A stretch of DNA of 64,000 bases, from positions 369,839,595 to 369,903,594 of the forward strand of contig OZ010793.1 in the NCBI GenBank assembly GCA_963932465.1. Direction: 5' to 3'. The DNA is from Maratus speciosus (lineage: Eukaryota; Arthropoda; Arachnida; Araneae; Salticidae). The notes beneath the pieces are model-generated. The model had not been told where the DNA came from, did no database searches, and worked only from the letters and a program-made list of their open reading frames with translations. A program made the translations under genes and the position numbers. Below are positions 1 to 10,739 of this stretch, piece after piece; position 1 is the first letter of the stretch; each line of letters starts with the position of its first letter.

Positions 1-115
1 ATTACTCACTAGATTCCATAATAATGAAGGATACATTTTAAATTTGTGTAAAGATTTTTTGTCATTAAAATTCAATAAATCGAATAAAATAAAATCCATC
101 AGACAAAAAAGCTTT

Positions 116-395
116 GCACATAGTTACTGAAGGTTTGGTCTTAACAACTGAACTTTCAGTCTTAATGTTCCACATAGTTAACTGAATGTTCAGTCTTAAT
201 GTTACACATAGTTTACTCAAGGTTCAATCTTAATGTTGCACTTAGTTAATTCAAGATTCAGTCTTAATATTGCACATAGTTAACTGAAGGTGCTGCCTTA
301 AAATACTGAAAGTTCAGGCTTAATACTGCACACAGTTAACTGAAGGTTTAGTCTTAATGTTGCACATAGTTAACTGAAGGATCAGTTTTAACAAT
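116..395. repeat. 34-bp minisatellite
   Basis: About seven copies of a unit built around cacatagttaactgaa followed by a cagtcttaatgtt-type segment. Unit starts near 118, 171, 205, 239, 273, 329 and 363 give a 34-bp period, with two spacings enlarged by about 20 bp of partial unit. Copies differ at several positions, so the array is not recent. Confidence 0.85.
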
Positions 396-759
396 TAAGC
401 TGTTTTAGAGGAAATCATACTGGTTTTGGTTGTACTTTTTTAAAATGAATCTTGAATACTGAGTATCTCAAATTTTGAATACTGTTAATTACCTTGTTTT
501 ACACTCGAGCCTTTTAATTATTTTGACAAATCATGTCAAAATTATATTTATAAATAAATTTACATCTTTATATTTTTTATATGTGAACGGATGTGAATTT
601 AGTTCATCTAAGCAATTTAAAAGTAAGTAAATCACATATATAATTTTTAATTAATTTTTCAATTAATTTTCAGCAAGGAAATTACGCTTGAAATTATTGA
701 ATATTTAATACGTGGTTTATCACATTGCTAACTAAGCATAGAACCAACAGAGTGAAAAA

Positions 760-833
760 TGTCCAAACCGCTATTCGAAAACAGAACCTTTGGAATAGCA
801 CTCCAAGTGCTCTATCATTTAAGCTACGAGGAC
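760..833 (-). pseudogene. Degenerate tRNA-like unit, left arm of foldback
   Basis: Inverted partner of the unit at 1118-1191. The 5' half (tcctcgtagctt, then gatagagcac) is well kept and the anticodon stem ttgga/tccaa is paired. The T arm has lost its stem: the expected cccgg complement is replaced and only ttcgaatag remains of the B box. Not expected to give a functional tRNA. Confidence 0.6.
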
Positions 834-1117
834 GATACCCTGCTTAGCATCTCTCACTCATAAATGTTGGTAAGGCTGCAACTGCAGCACAAGATAGAAC
901 AATATTCATGAGTACACAATTCTGCGGCGAAACAAGATACACAAATAAATCCAGCATCGGTGAACACATATATAATTTTTAGTTAATTTTTCAATTAATT
1001 TTCAGCAATAAAGACTCTCATATGCTTCGACTTATGCGCTCATGAAAACCATTCCATCTTGTGCTGCAGTTGCAACCTTACCAGCATACATGAGGGAGAG
1101 ATGTTAAGCTGGGTATT

Positions 1118-1191
1118 GTCCTCGTAGCTTAAATGGTAGAGCACATGGAGTGCTAATTCAAAGGTTCCGGGTTCGATTCCCGGCTGGGGCA
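1118..1191 (+). tRNA. tRNA-like gene or tRNA-derived unit, anticodon uncertain (reads GCT)
   Basis: 74 nt with a recognisable tRNA layout: D arm gctt...gagc, perfect T arm ccggg-ttcgatt-cccgg (strong B box), acceptor gtcctcg/ctggggc with two G-U pairs and one mismatch. The anticodon stem is damaged in this copy; the other arm has ttgga/tccaa around a loop that would give anticodon GCT. The variable region is short, unlike a normal tRNA-Ser. Its place inside a foldback element suggests a mobile tRNA-derived sequence rather than a housekeeping tRNA. Confidence 0.45.
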
Positions 1192-1250
1192 TTTTTCACT
1201 CTTTTGGTTCTATGCTTAGTTAGCAATGTGATAAATCACGTATTACACAT

Positions 1251-1734
1251 ATAAGTAAATCATTGTTAAAAAAATTAAAAATCTTTTATAAATATGTTAT
1301 ATATAGTAAAACAAAAGTTTCCAAAAATATTGTTTTTTATAGCAAATAACTACAAAAAGTATCATGGACATGTTATTGTGGATTGGACATGAGTTTATGG
1401 ACATGCAGTAGATCATTAATAATATTTATCATTCTACATGTATATTTTCCTGCTTTTTAACGTTACTGCGACACAAAACAACACAAATTTCCGGAATATC
1501 CAATAGGTTTTTTTTTTTCTTTTTCGAAATCTCTATTAATCCATTTGCATCAGGAAATTCGTTTCTGTTCAGAAATTTCGAATCCATACCGAAAACTCCG
1601 GAAGAATTTTTTTACATTATATAATCACAAAACGTCAGTCATTAAATGAAGAAAAAATATTCTGTTCAGAATTTCTGGAATGAATTTGGAATTTCGTGCC
1701 TCTATTTTAATCTATGCATTATATAGAAATGAAA
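1251..1734. other. Stretch without gene
   Basis: AT-rich. Holds several scattered copies of a short gaaattt(c/g)gaat-like word between about 1490 and 1700 and no supported gene. Confidence 0.6.
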
Positions 1735-2120
1735 CAGATTAATTAAATAATAATTAATATCTCAGCTTCTAATTAAGCTAGCTCTTTGAACTGGTTATGT
1801 ATGAAATCTGCGAGAGATTTCCCGTCCGGATGTCAAAAAACTTTATCAAAAAATTTAATATTTAAAAAGTTTAAATTTCGTATTAAAATAAAAACTGCAA
1901 GTGCGTCGTCATGTCTGAGATAAAAAACCCGTTAAAAGGAAAGTTTTAAAGCAATGATCCAATTAATGAAATAATAATTAATATCTCAGCCTGTAATTAA
2001 GCAAGGAGTTTGAACTGGGTATGTATGAAATCAGCAAAAATTTTTACGTCGGGATGTAAAAAAAAATTAATCTAAAAATGTAATATTTAAAAAAGTTTAA
2101 ATTTCGTATTAAAATATCCT
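1735..2120. repeat. Direct repeat, two copies about 220 bp apart
   Basis: Copy 1 (about 1735-1890) and copy 2 (about 1960-2115) share ataataattaatatctcagc, then ttgaactggttatgtatgaaatc-like and aaaagtttaaatttcgtatt blocks. Divergence is moderate, with small indels. Confidence 0.75.
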
Positions 2121-2780
2121 CTGCTTAAATTTCTCCAGCGCCGATATGTCTGAAAGATGACAACACCTGCTTTCCGCTGAAATGAAATCTCTTTTCATTG
2201 TCTTTTCAAATAAAGAAATTAAATTTTTATTGATCTATTTTTAGTGGATTTTTTGCGTTATACCCAACGCAAAAATCTGAACTTTATACCAAAATAAAGT
2301 AGAAATTTTTCCGCGTCTTTCTATACCTTTTACGAATTTGTAGGACTTTGGGAGATGCGATTTCGCTTTTTAAATCTCCACTTCATTTATTGCTTAATTT
2401 CCTCCGTGGTAACCAAGCATCCGCTGAATTTACAGTGAATCCGCTGATTTTACTGGCAACCTTTAGGAGAAACTCCGCTGATTTGGAGAAGGTACGTTCG
2501 TAGCTGCGTTCAAAAGGTTGATTGGTTAATTTTAAAAGTTAATTAGCCCGTAATTCGGTTAATTACCGACTTTTTCAAAATTTTATTATTTGTTGTTTGA
2601 TGTGAGGTGTTCAGCTATAAGTACCCAAAATTGCAAGTCTCTAACACGTATAGTTTCTGAGAACAGGCTCTGTGACGGATAGACAGACAGACGCACAGAC
2701 AGACAGACGAACAGACAGACAGACAAAGGAGTGAGACGAATAGAGTTTCGTCAGATGAACGAAACCCTAAAAAGAAATCC
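2121..2780. repeat. AT-rich stretch ending in a GACA/CAGA microsatellite
   Basis: No gene seen. At 2675-2727 there is an interrupted cagacagacaga run, followed by gaatagagtttcgtcagatgaacgaaaccc. A diverged counterpart (ggacagacagacagacgg) is at about 53380-53400 and a complementary version at 41262-41280. These blocks usually sit at a fixed place in dispersed arthropod repeats, so this is probably the end of an old element whose other boundary I cannot see. Confidence 0.5.
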
Positions 2781-3204
2781 TTTACTTATAACTTTTACTC
2801 TTCAGTTTGTTTCGATGTTTTATCAGAATATTACTTCAAAATATAATTTTCTTACAAACCTATTGAAATAACCAGATAAATCTTCTGACTTTTATAAGTA
2901 GCTTTTATACTTACTAAAATACTTTTTGCATAATTTTCGAATGAGTTTCAGCGGGATTTAAAAAATAACTTTGAACTGAAAACCACTTCTTATGCGAATT
3001 ATTAATCAAATTATTCAGTGTTTGGTTTTCGAAATAGATATACAGTGGGTGATCATTTAATGAACTTAATCCGTTCCGAAACAGTGTTCGCGAAAGGATA
3101 TCATAGATTTTGCATTGATTTGTATGGGAATTCGGTTAATTCGTTCTTAAAAGCTAAATAAAGTATAAAAAATAATATAAATCTTCTCTTTATGATAGGG
3201 TTAA

Positions 3205-3434
3205 CCCTCTCGCTGCGCAACCCGAGATATTCTCAGGCATGCATTTTTCCGTTTAATGAATATTATTTAGTTATTCCCACCAGTTATTTTTTAGCAAAAA
3301 CTTTGTCTGATTTAATGAGGACACTTTCCCCGATTATGAGAGTCAAAAATTTCTGCTTTAAAGAACCGATGATAAAAGATTAAAAATTCTTTAAAAGACG
3401 CTCATCACGAAGAATTACTTACGCAGCGAGAGGG
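3205..3434. mobile_element. piggyBac-type MITE, 230 bp
   Basis: Ends are inverted: ccctctcgctgcgcaac on the left and the inverse of ccctctcgctgcgtaag on the right. The left flank is TTAA (3201-3204); the right flank is TTAC (3435-3438), one change from a perfect TTAA duplication. TTAA target and CCCTCT termini match the large piggyBac element at 35305-40477. An open frame of 63 codons runs from 3192 across most of it but has no protein-like features. Confidence 0.75.
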
Positions 3435-3438
3435 TTAC

Positions 3439-3975
3439 TATATACGTCCTTATTTAATATGGTCACATCATATTTTGATGACTTTGTCCGTGTCGTGGTG
3501 TATTTATAAAAAATGAATGACATGCCCCCTTTGTAAAAACTTTTAGTATTAGATTAATTTACTACGGCATTAAATCATATCAGTTTGACACTTTGACTTT
3601 TCAAAAACTCATTACTTCTCGAAAAGATCGTGCTTACTGCAGGACCCGATAAAGTTCAAATGGAGCCTGTTAATAATTTGTGAACTAAATTTCAATTCAA
3701 ATAATTAATTTGCAATTAAAAATATTTCTTTAAAAAGGTATACAAAGTAAAAATTAATGTTTCTGAACTGCTCATTCTAATTTGGGGGCCCTAAAATCTA
3801 GGGCCCGAACCTCCGGTAGCCCATGAAATAATTAGTCCATATGTATGCAAATGTTAAAATGTTCTCTAAGTCGACAATAGGCGCAATTAACCCCTTGAGG
3901 GGGTGGTTATTAAAATTAACCCCTTCAGGAGTTAATTTTAATAAATATTTGCACCAGAAATTTTTAACAGAATTT
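3439..3975. other. Stretch without gene
   Basis: AT-rich. Contains a short GC palindrome (gggggccctaaaatctagggccc, about 3783-3805) and an inverted pair attaaaattaac/gttaattttaat at 3910-3942 next to ttaaccccttgaggg, which resembles a piggyBac-type end without a visible partner. Confidence 0.5.
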
Positions 3976-4140
3976 CACTTTACTAATATGGTCAAATATT
4001 TAATATCTATATAAAAAAAAATATATTCGTAAATTTGGCTGAAAAAGTCTGAGTCATCGGTTGAAGCTCTACTGTTTTATCTGTTAAACTATAATTAAAA
4101 AAAAAAGAAAAAATATTGCATTATCTAATCACTATTATTT
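3976..4140 (-). repeat. Inverted single copy of the 7.0-7.55 kb tandem repeat
   Basis: Carries, on the minus strand, the same ordered blocks as the array at 6985-7560: attagataatgcaatatttttt, agtttaacagataaaacag, gagcttcaaccgatgac, then tcagccaaattt. This separates two members of one family by 3 kb in opposite orientation. Confidence 0.7.
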
Positions 4141-6170
4141 GTTTAGTAATAATAGATGTGTACTAATGTATATGTATATTGTAGATTCATAGGAACACGT
4201 AGTTGTGTCTACTATTGCCATAGTGTTATTAGCTAGTTTTCTAGTCAAAAATTTAACCATCAAATGAAAATATAGTCCTGTTTTATATATTTTTCTATAA
4301 AAAATATGAAAAGAAAGAACAAATAGTAATATTGCATTAATTAATACGGTTAAAGTATATACACATATTCATATATGTGTTTATAAAGCATGTATGCGCA
4401 TATCTACATGCGACAACAAAAGTAATAATTTTAAATTACAAGTTAGATTACACTACGAATTTAATAATGTAATATTAAACAAAAATTATATGAAAAGAGA
4501 ATTCTATAGTTACGGCGAAACAAGTAAGTTAGTTTACCTAACTAACAAATGAAAAAAAAAATAAAACTACTATCTTTAATAATTTTTTAAAAAATCTAGT
4601 AAAACTAGATTTTTTAGTATACTAGAAATATACTAGATATTATATATAAGTGTACTAGATATTATACATAAATAAATATGTACTAGATATTATATATAAA
4701 TAAATATATATAAATATAAATTTTCAAAGCAAGGTTAGAATAGAACTCCATAATTACTGTGGAAGTATATTTATGAAAATTAATTCACTGCGTGGTAGCT
4801 AATTACGGAATATCACATTCGAAAATTAATTCATTCATTAAGATAAAACGTGTAAAAATTAATATCGTTAATTAATCCCAAATTACGGTAATTAAATGAT
4901 ATTTTAATTTATATTTGTCTATGTCTTCAGCCCAAATTAACACGGAAATTAATTTATGCAAGAAAAAGTTGATCCAAGATAATTTTTTAGATTAGCTTTG
5001 AAAAAAAAAAAATTGGTTTTTTTCCCCCATACATTTCCCTTTTTAAGAGATATTATCTATTAAAATGTAGCTAATCATTTTCTAAAAGCTTATAATCTAT
5101 GAATAACTAATTTTTTGAGACCTGGTTATTGCTTCAAGGCTAAAACAAAGTCTTTGGAATCTTCTGTACAAGTTTACATTTTAATGATTTTTTTTTTTTC
5201 GAAATTCTCCATAATTATTTTTTCTTCCATCTGTATTCCTTAGTAATTATTTCACACCCACCCCGCTTTTTCCTATTAAAATCCTTTCGACTTAATGGCA
5301 TTCAAATTAAAGGCAGAAAAATTCATCGCCAACACGGAGAAAAAGTACAACTAAACCTATTAATGAAAAAGATTTTTCGATACACAACAAAAAATATAAA
5401 AAATAATTTAGTAAATAACATTCATTTTCCATAACTAAAGAAAAAAAAAATATATATATATATATATATAATGTTTTAATTTCAAAAATTTTAAGAAAAA
5501 CGAAAACTGAAAAAAAGTATTAATTTTCCTCTTGCTTATTGCCTTTTTTTTAATATGTATTTTTAAACAGAGAAACATACCTAATCGGGATCCCTCCCCC
5601 ATTTCCTAAGCGCTGGGGATAAATGAAAAACCACGGTTAATAGCCAAAATCTGCAGTTACCTGATGAAATACCAGCGCTAGGTAAGGAAAAAATGCAAAA
5701 AAGCAGCGATGATAACTTGTTGTAACACGAAGTAATGAAAGCGAAAAAAGCAAAAAAAAGCCCACTAATTGCACGTATATTTGAATTGCAAATTTTCCGG
5801 GGAGCAACTTATGCACGTGGCGTTTAATAAAAAAAAGGGCGGGGAAAAACTTTTTACCTACAAAGAATTTCTCACTTAAGTATTGCTGGTATAATCTTTC
5901 GTGAAATATTTTTGCTACAAAGCTTTTTTTTTTTCCACTTACATAATTTATTAGTTTTGAGATCTATCATGCATTTGGGATGAGATGTTCGTTGATTTTT
6001 AATAGAGTCATCTTAAAATTGGCACAGACACAGCCAATTTCGTTAGTATGAATCAAAATTTAACAATTAATGGCATATTTTTTATCTTTTAAGTTAGCCA
6101 AAAAGTTAATGCTTTCCAGGAGAAATTCTTAGAATTGTGATTTTGGTATTTGAGTCCTTGAAAAGGAAAA
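4141..6170. other. AT-rich stretch, no gene
   Basis: No supported gene. Small structures: a 12-bp perfect hairpin aaaaaatctagt/actagatttttt at 4589-4615, followed by three copies of tactagatattatatataa (about 4630-4700); an (AT)n run at 5450-5470; and an inverted pair around agcgctgg/ccagcgct at about 5609 and 5671. Confidence 0.55.
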
Positions 6171-6575
6171 TAGTAGTCCAAGAGCCGGCAGCACAAAAAC
6201 CTATGTTATCAAGCACAAGAAAAAAACCTTTATTTTATGGAAGAGTAGAAGTAGAGGAATCTAATGATCCATGTCTGCCAGAAGTGAAGTGGTGCATAAG
6301 CCAAAAATTAATACCACCACTGGTTGACTCGTAGGTTTATCATGGTGTTTTCCTGCTCCCGGTCCTCCGTGTTTTCATATCTTTGTTTGTAGGACAAACA
6401 CAATGATAAACCTACGAGTCAACCACTAGTGGTATCAATTTTTGGCTTATGCACCACTTCACTTCCGGCAGACATGGATCATTAGATTCCCCTACTTCTA
6501 CTCTTCCATAAAATAAAAGTTTTTTTCTTGTGCTTGATAACATAGGTTTTTGTGCTGTCGGCTATTGGACTAAAA
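6171..6575. mobile_element. Long inverted repeat (173-bp arms, 59-bp loop)
   Basis: Arms 6171-6343 and 6403-6575 are nearly identical inverted copies, differing at only a few positions (for example ccggca versus tcggct). The loop is 6344-6402. The arms include a run of 65 open codons (6137-6334, plus) that looks partly protein-like but has no recognisable domain. The high arm identity means it formed or was homogenised recently. Terminal inverted repeat element or local inverted duplication; no clear target duplication seen. Confidence 0.8.
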
Positions 6576-6584
6576 CTACAGCGG

Positions 6585-6705
6585 GTTATCGGTTAACAAA
6601 CTGTTCGGTTTACGAACAGATCGGTTAACGAACACTTTGACGAGAGATTTTTTATGTTCGAATAATGAACACATGTTCGGTTAACGAACACTTCACAAAA
6701 CAAAG
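6585..6705. repeat. Cluster of gttcggttaacgaaca-like palindromes
   Basis: Four or more variants of cggttaacgaaca / ggtttacgaaca / tgttcggttaac in about 110 bp. Similar gttcggttaa/gttcggataa words are the subterminal repeats of the Tigger/pogo element at 38 kb, so this may be the end of a related element. Confidence 0.5.
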
Positions 6706-6984
6706 CCACTTACAAGCAAAGCTGTGTTCTTTCGTGGCTTGTTTTTAAATAAGATTTTCCGAATCACATTTAAGTTCTTGCTTTTAAGTAAGATTTGCCG
6801 AACTATGTTTAACCCATTTAATACTTTTAGGAGCAAGTACCTGTGTCTCTGTAATGTTGATTTGACACCGGAATTTTAGAAAAAAATTTGCTTCAAAATA
6901 ATGAAAAGCAATTTTTTGACGCGACGAGCCCAAAACTCTTCGCATCGTCGTCGTGTTGAAAAATTGTCCAACACTTTTACATCA

Positions 6985-7560
6985 AAGTTAGTACACGGTA
7001 GCACTTATCAAACAGTGATTAGATAGTGCAATACTTTTTCCTTTTATTATTTTAGTTTAACAGATAAAACAGGAGAGCTTCAACGGATGACTAAGAGTTT
7101 TTTCATTTCATATTTTTGGATACAGTTGACCATATTTGAGCATATTAGTACACGACAACACTTATCAATTAGTGATAGTGCAATATTTTTTCATTTTACT
7201 ATTATAGTTTAACAGGTAAAACAGGAGAGCTTCAACCAATAACTATAGCTTCAACCGATGACTAAACTTTTTTCAGTCAAATTGACGAATATTTTTGGAT
7301 ACAGATATTTATATTTGTGCATATTAGTACACAATAATACTTATCAAACAGTGATTAGATAGTGCAATATTTTTTCCTTTTTTTATTATAGTTTAACAGA
7401 TAAAACAGGGGAGCTTCAACCGGTCACTATAGCTTCAACCGATGACTAAGAGTTTTTCAGCCAAATTGACGAATATTTTTGGATACAGATATCTATATTT
7501 GTGCATATTAGTGCATAATAACACTTCTCAAACAGTGTAATATTCTTTTTCTTTCTATCT
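6985..7560 (+). repeat. Tandem repeat, about 155-180 bp unit, about 3.3 copies
   Basis: Units begin with acagtgattagatagtgcaat (near 7012, 7168, 7347, 7530) and continue with agtttaacagataaaacag, gagcttcaaccgatgacta and ttggatacagat...gcatattagt. The second and third copies carry a small internal duplication of the cttcaacc block. Confidence 0.8.
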
Positions 7561-7565
7561 ATTTG

Positions 7566-7568
<3 letters not shown>

Positions 7569-7609
<41 letters not shown>
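7569..7609. repeat. (CT)n microsatellite
   Basis: About 19 uninterrupted TC dinucleotides directly after the tandem array at 6985-7560. Confidence 0.95.
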
Positions 7610-7610
<1 letters not shown>

Positions 7611-7671
7611 CAGGTAAATTATGCTATTGTTTCAACCATTCCTTTATTTTTATTAAAACGTTAAAGAGAAT

Positions 7672-7932
7672 GTGACGATCACTTAAGTTTTATTCCAAAA
7701 GTCTAGATTATATAATTAGTCAATCTAATGTTTCTCAATATCCAAGCGATTGTAACTTTGATTCCAAAAACCTAGCTTACATAATTAGTGAAGCTAATGT
7801 TTCTCAATATCCAAGCGATTGTAACTAAACTGACACGTGAGTTTAGTTGCAATGGCTTGGATATTGAGAAACATTAGCTTGACTAATTACATAATCTAGA
7901 CTTTTGAAATCAAACTTACTTGACATTGTCAC
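7672..7932. mobile_element. Foldback element, 261 bp
   Basis: The two ends, gtgacgatcacttaagttt and aaacttacttgacattgtcac, are imperfect inverses, and the centre is palindromic around aaactgacacgtgagttt. The left half holds a 66-bp direct duplication ending ctcaatatccaagcgattgtaac; the right arm is the inverse of one such unit. Confidence 0.7.
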
Positions 7933-9017
7933 AATAATTCGCTTTGCTAAAACTGACAGTATGAGTTGTAGTGAATGTTTATATTATATCAGTGGTTAGT
8001 TTTTAATGCGTCATAATTATAAGAACAAGTTTTAAGAGGCTGTAAAATTCGACGAAACAAATATTTATTGCGTCGCAATAGAAAAAAGGCTTTTAAAGGG
8101 CTTTTCTGATTGCGCACCAATGCGTGTTCGCTTTTACAATATTCTGAAAATAATTTTTATTTATTTATTTTTCCCCAAATGCGCTTAGCAAAGTAAATCT
8201 GAAGTTGGAAAATAAAACATTATTTATTTATTAAGATTTATTTCAAGAGTTAATCTAAAAATTTAATAAAAGTATGGTCAATATTTTGTAGAAAATTACA
8301 ACAAAACAAAAAAATTTTGGCAAAATTTTGATCACCTTTCTCTTTGAAAGACTTCTCTGGAGACATGCCTTTTCCAAATTCAACTCCAAATGTCATCTAT
8401 AAAACTTCATAAAACTCTCCGATGCCAAGTACGAGTAACAGTCTCATTTTTAAATATGTTTGATAATCAAATAAATAAAGCTTTTTTGTTCGAATTTTTC
8501 TTTTTTTTTTCATCTGTCTGTCATCCATAATCACATTTTTTATACCAAAAAAGATTATGTAAATGAAATAAAAAATAACAATTATTTGACAATATTGTTA
8601 AGCAAGCCTGCGTTTTTTGCAAATAGATATGGAAAAAAAGACACGTGATGCCTTTAACGTTTTAACGTCTAAGTTCAGATGGCTAATTTTTGATAAAATA
8701 TGTTTTTTCGTTGAATTCTATTCCCCGTTAAAGCTTATCCCATTAGTTTCAAAACACCGTGTATATTAATTACTGTAGAAACCAGTTTAATGAGTTTCAA
8801 AAGCTTTTTTTCTCAATAATATTATTTGCTACATTTTTATGGTTTCTAAAATAATGATCAATTTAACCAAATGAAACAACAGGCTAGATAATTGATAAAG
8901 ATTTGTAAATTTTAACCTATTTTTAAAAAGGAAAGGCGGGGCTGGCCAATAATGAAGAAGAAGTGAGAGCTAAAATCAGACAAACTCAGTACGGTATAAA
9001 AATGCTAGCATAATATA
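7933..9017. other. AT-rich stretch, no gene
   Basis: Nothing recognisable beyond short homopolymer runs; no supported open frame on either strand. Confidence 0.55.
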
Positions 9018-9186
9018 TAGTAAAACCCCCATAAAAGACAGTCCCGAATAACGGAAACCAACATTTAACTAAAACTTTTTCGATCAGAACACATTTGCAC
9101 ATTTTTACCTCTGAGTAGCGGCACCTTCGAATAGCTGACAAACTCCGCGGTCACGAGGTGTCCGTTACTTTAGTGGTTCTATTGTA
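9018..9186. mobile_element. Probable Tigger/pogo-like MITE, about 169 bp
   Basis: The left end agtaaaacccccataaaaga and the inverse of the right end (caatagaaccactaaagtaa) are imperfect terminal repeats of the CAGTARAACC type common to pogo/Tigger elements. Flanking TA dinucleotides fit. No coding capacity. Confidence 0.5.
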
Positions 9187-10365
9187 TTTAAATATAAAAA
9201 ATGAATTTCTGGTAAGGTTATAGAAAGAATGTGTTTAGAACGCTGCACTGCTTTTGTGTTTTTTATATCTTGCTGGAGATTATATCATGTTGACGTAAGT
9301 TTTTTAGAAAAGAAAAAAAAAAGAGAAGAAAGAAAGAAAAAGAAAATGAAGCATGCAGTAACGATATTCTCGTAACCTAGGTTGTTGGAGGTATTAGAAG
9401 AAAAATATAAAAGTAATTTCACAGTATTTTTGTGTGTTACGCCTATTCAATTTTACAAATACGATAAACTTCGAAAACAATTTCAAGTATCTAATACATT
9501 GTCATTATTACTGTGTTAAAAATATATCACAAAATTTTGCATTATTATAAAAAAAATAAATAAAAAATAAAAATTCGTTTTTTCTAACAGCACATCTCAT
9601 TCATGAAATATAATGATTTAATACGAAACAAACGAAAACAAAAGGTCTATTCATCTTTTAATTCCAATATACTTGAATTACATTTTCATTTTTAAACATA
9701 ATTAAAGAAATTTTTTTTTTAGAATGCCTAGTATCATACGGCTCATAATAATGCTGTTATTTGTAAATATTTGAGGAGATTTGATACAATTATAATAAAT
9801 AGAAATGCTGATCATCAGGCTATAACATAGTCAAATGATTCAAATAAATAGTATGATAAAATATTCCTAATTCGTTTTTATTAAACATTCTGTTTTTAAA
9901 ATATTTCAGTATTACCAGAGCATTAGGCAGATTATTATTTAAAAAATTCTACAAATAGACAAGTCCACTGATAATCGAGCAAATCGCTAATATAAGAATC
10001 TTGAAACGTTTCGTTTTTTTCCTTTGATCCGGCTGGTGTGAGCTTAGCAAGATACTAATGCAAGATTTGAAATTATTACATTGCACGAAATTGAGATTTT
10101 GGGTCATTTCCCCTTCAAAATGACAGTTTTTGGCTGTACAAAAACTGGCCAAATAGCCTAAAAACTGATGAAGTCATAACGTTCCCCCTATGAAGACATG
10201 AAAATCTTCTATGCAAAAAAAAATTTAGACACAATTATTCAGTCTTTATTGGAGGACAAAATGTTCTCAATACAATTTACAAATGAAAACTGAAGCTGTA
10301 TTCAGAATTCGATTATTACAACTACATGCAATAGGGGCAAAGATTCACGAGGGAGTGTGGTGAGG
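9187..10365. other. Stretch without gene
   Basis: AT-rich, with a purine-only tract at 9308-9350. A 67-codon open frame on the minus strand (9949-10152) has no recognisable domain and ends in a hydrophobic stretch from AT-rich DNA; I do not call it a gene. Confidence 0.5.
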
Positions 10366-10369
10366 AGTC

Positions 10370-10620
10370 CATGGTATTTGTTGTAGCCACTGTGCTCGTT
10401 TTAGAAAACAATACAAGTTGTTAAGATTTCATGCTCCCTGCCTCGAGAAAAAAAGTGGGATTAAGGGAGCTCCCCCATTTGCTCATATGATAATCAAGCC
10501 CTCGTTCCTGATTGCATTTTTTGCAGATGATTGTAAGTCAATTTACTTTTAAGTTTTTTGCGTTACTCGTATGCATACTATCGATTGAAATAAAACTACA
10601 TAAAGGTGTAAATAACCACA
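10370..10620 (+). repeat. Diverged direct repeat, copy A (partner 12560-12810)
   Basis: Shares with 12560-12810 the ordered blocks gagtccatg, cattgtgttc/cactgtgctc, atgctccctgcctc/atgctcctaatgcctc, ttgcagat...taagtcaat and ataccgattg. Divergence is high, so the duplication is old. Confidence 0.6.
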
Positions 10621-10739
10621 GGTGAAGTGACGAAATCAAGAGTACTTATGAAATAATTGAAAAAGATCTGAAAAATCCATGAGAATCGAAATTAAGTCAT
10701 CGAGATCTGCGACAATTACTTAAGGAGAGAATGGTTGTG

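Larger units (their letters stand above)
703..1250. mobile_element. Foldback element with a tRNA-like unit in each arm
   Basis: Two long inverted arms (about 703-905 and 1050-1250) match at roughly 85 percent by eye. The outer ends read tacgtggtttatcacattgc and its inverse at about 1228-1247. Each arm contains a tRNA-like unit (760-833 minus, 1118-1191 plus). A 40-bp AT-rich segment ending in ttaattttcagcaa occurs just before the element (about 635-676) and again in the spacer (about 965-1008), so the spacer includes a duplicated piece of flanking DNA. Class of element unknown. Confidence 0.7.

Noticed and set aside
2675..2727. GACA run as a functional motif
   Set aside because: Simple-sequence part of a dispersed repeat type also seen at 41.3 and 53.4 kb.
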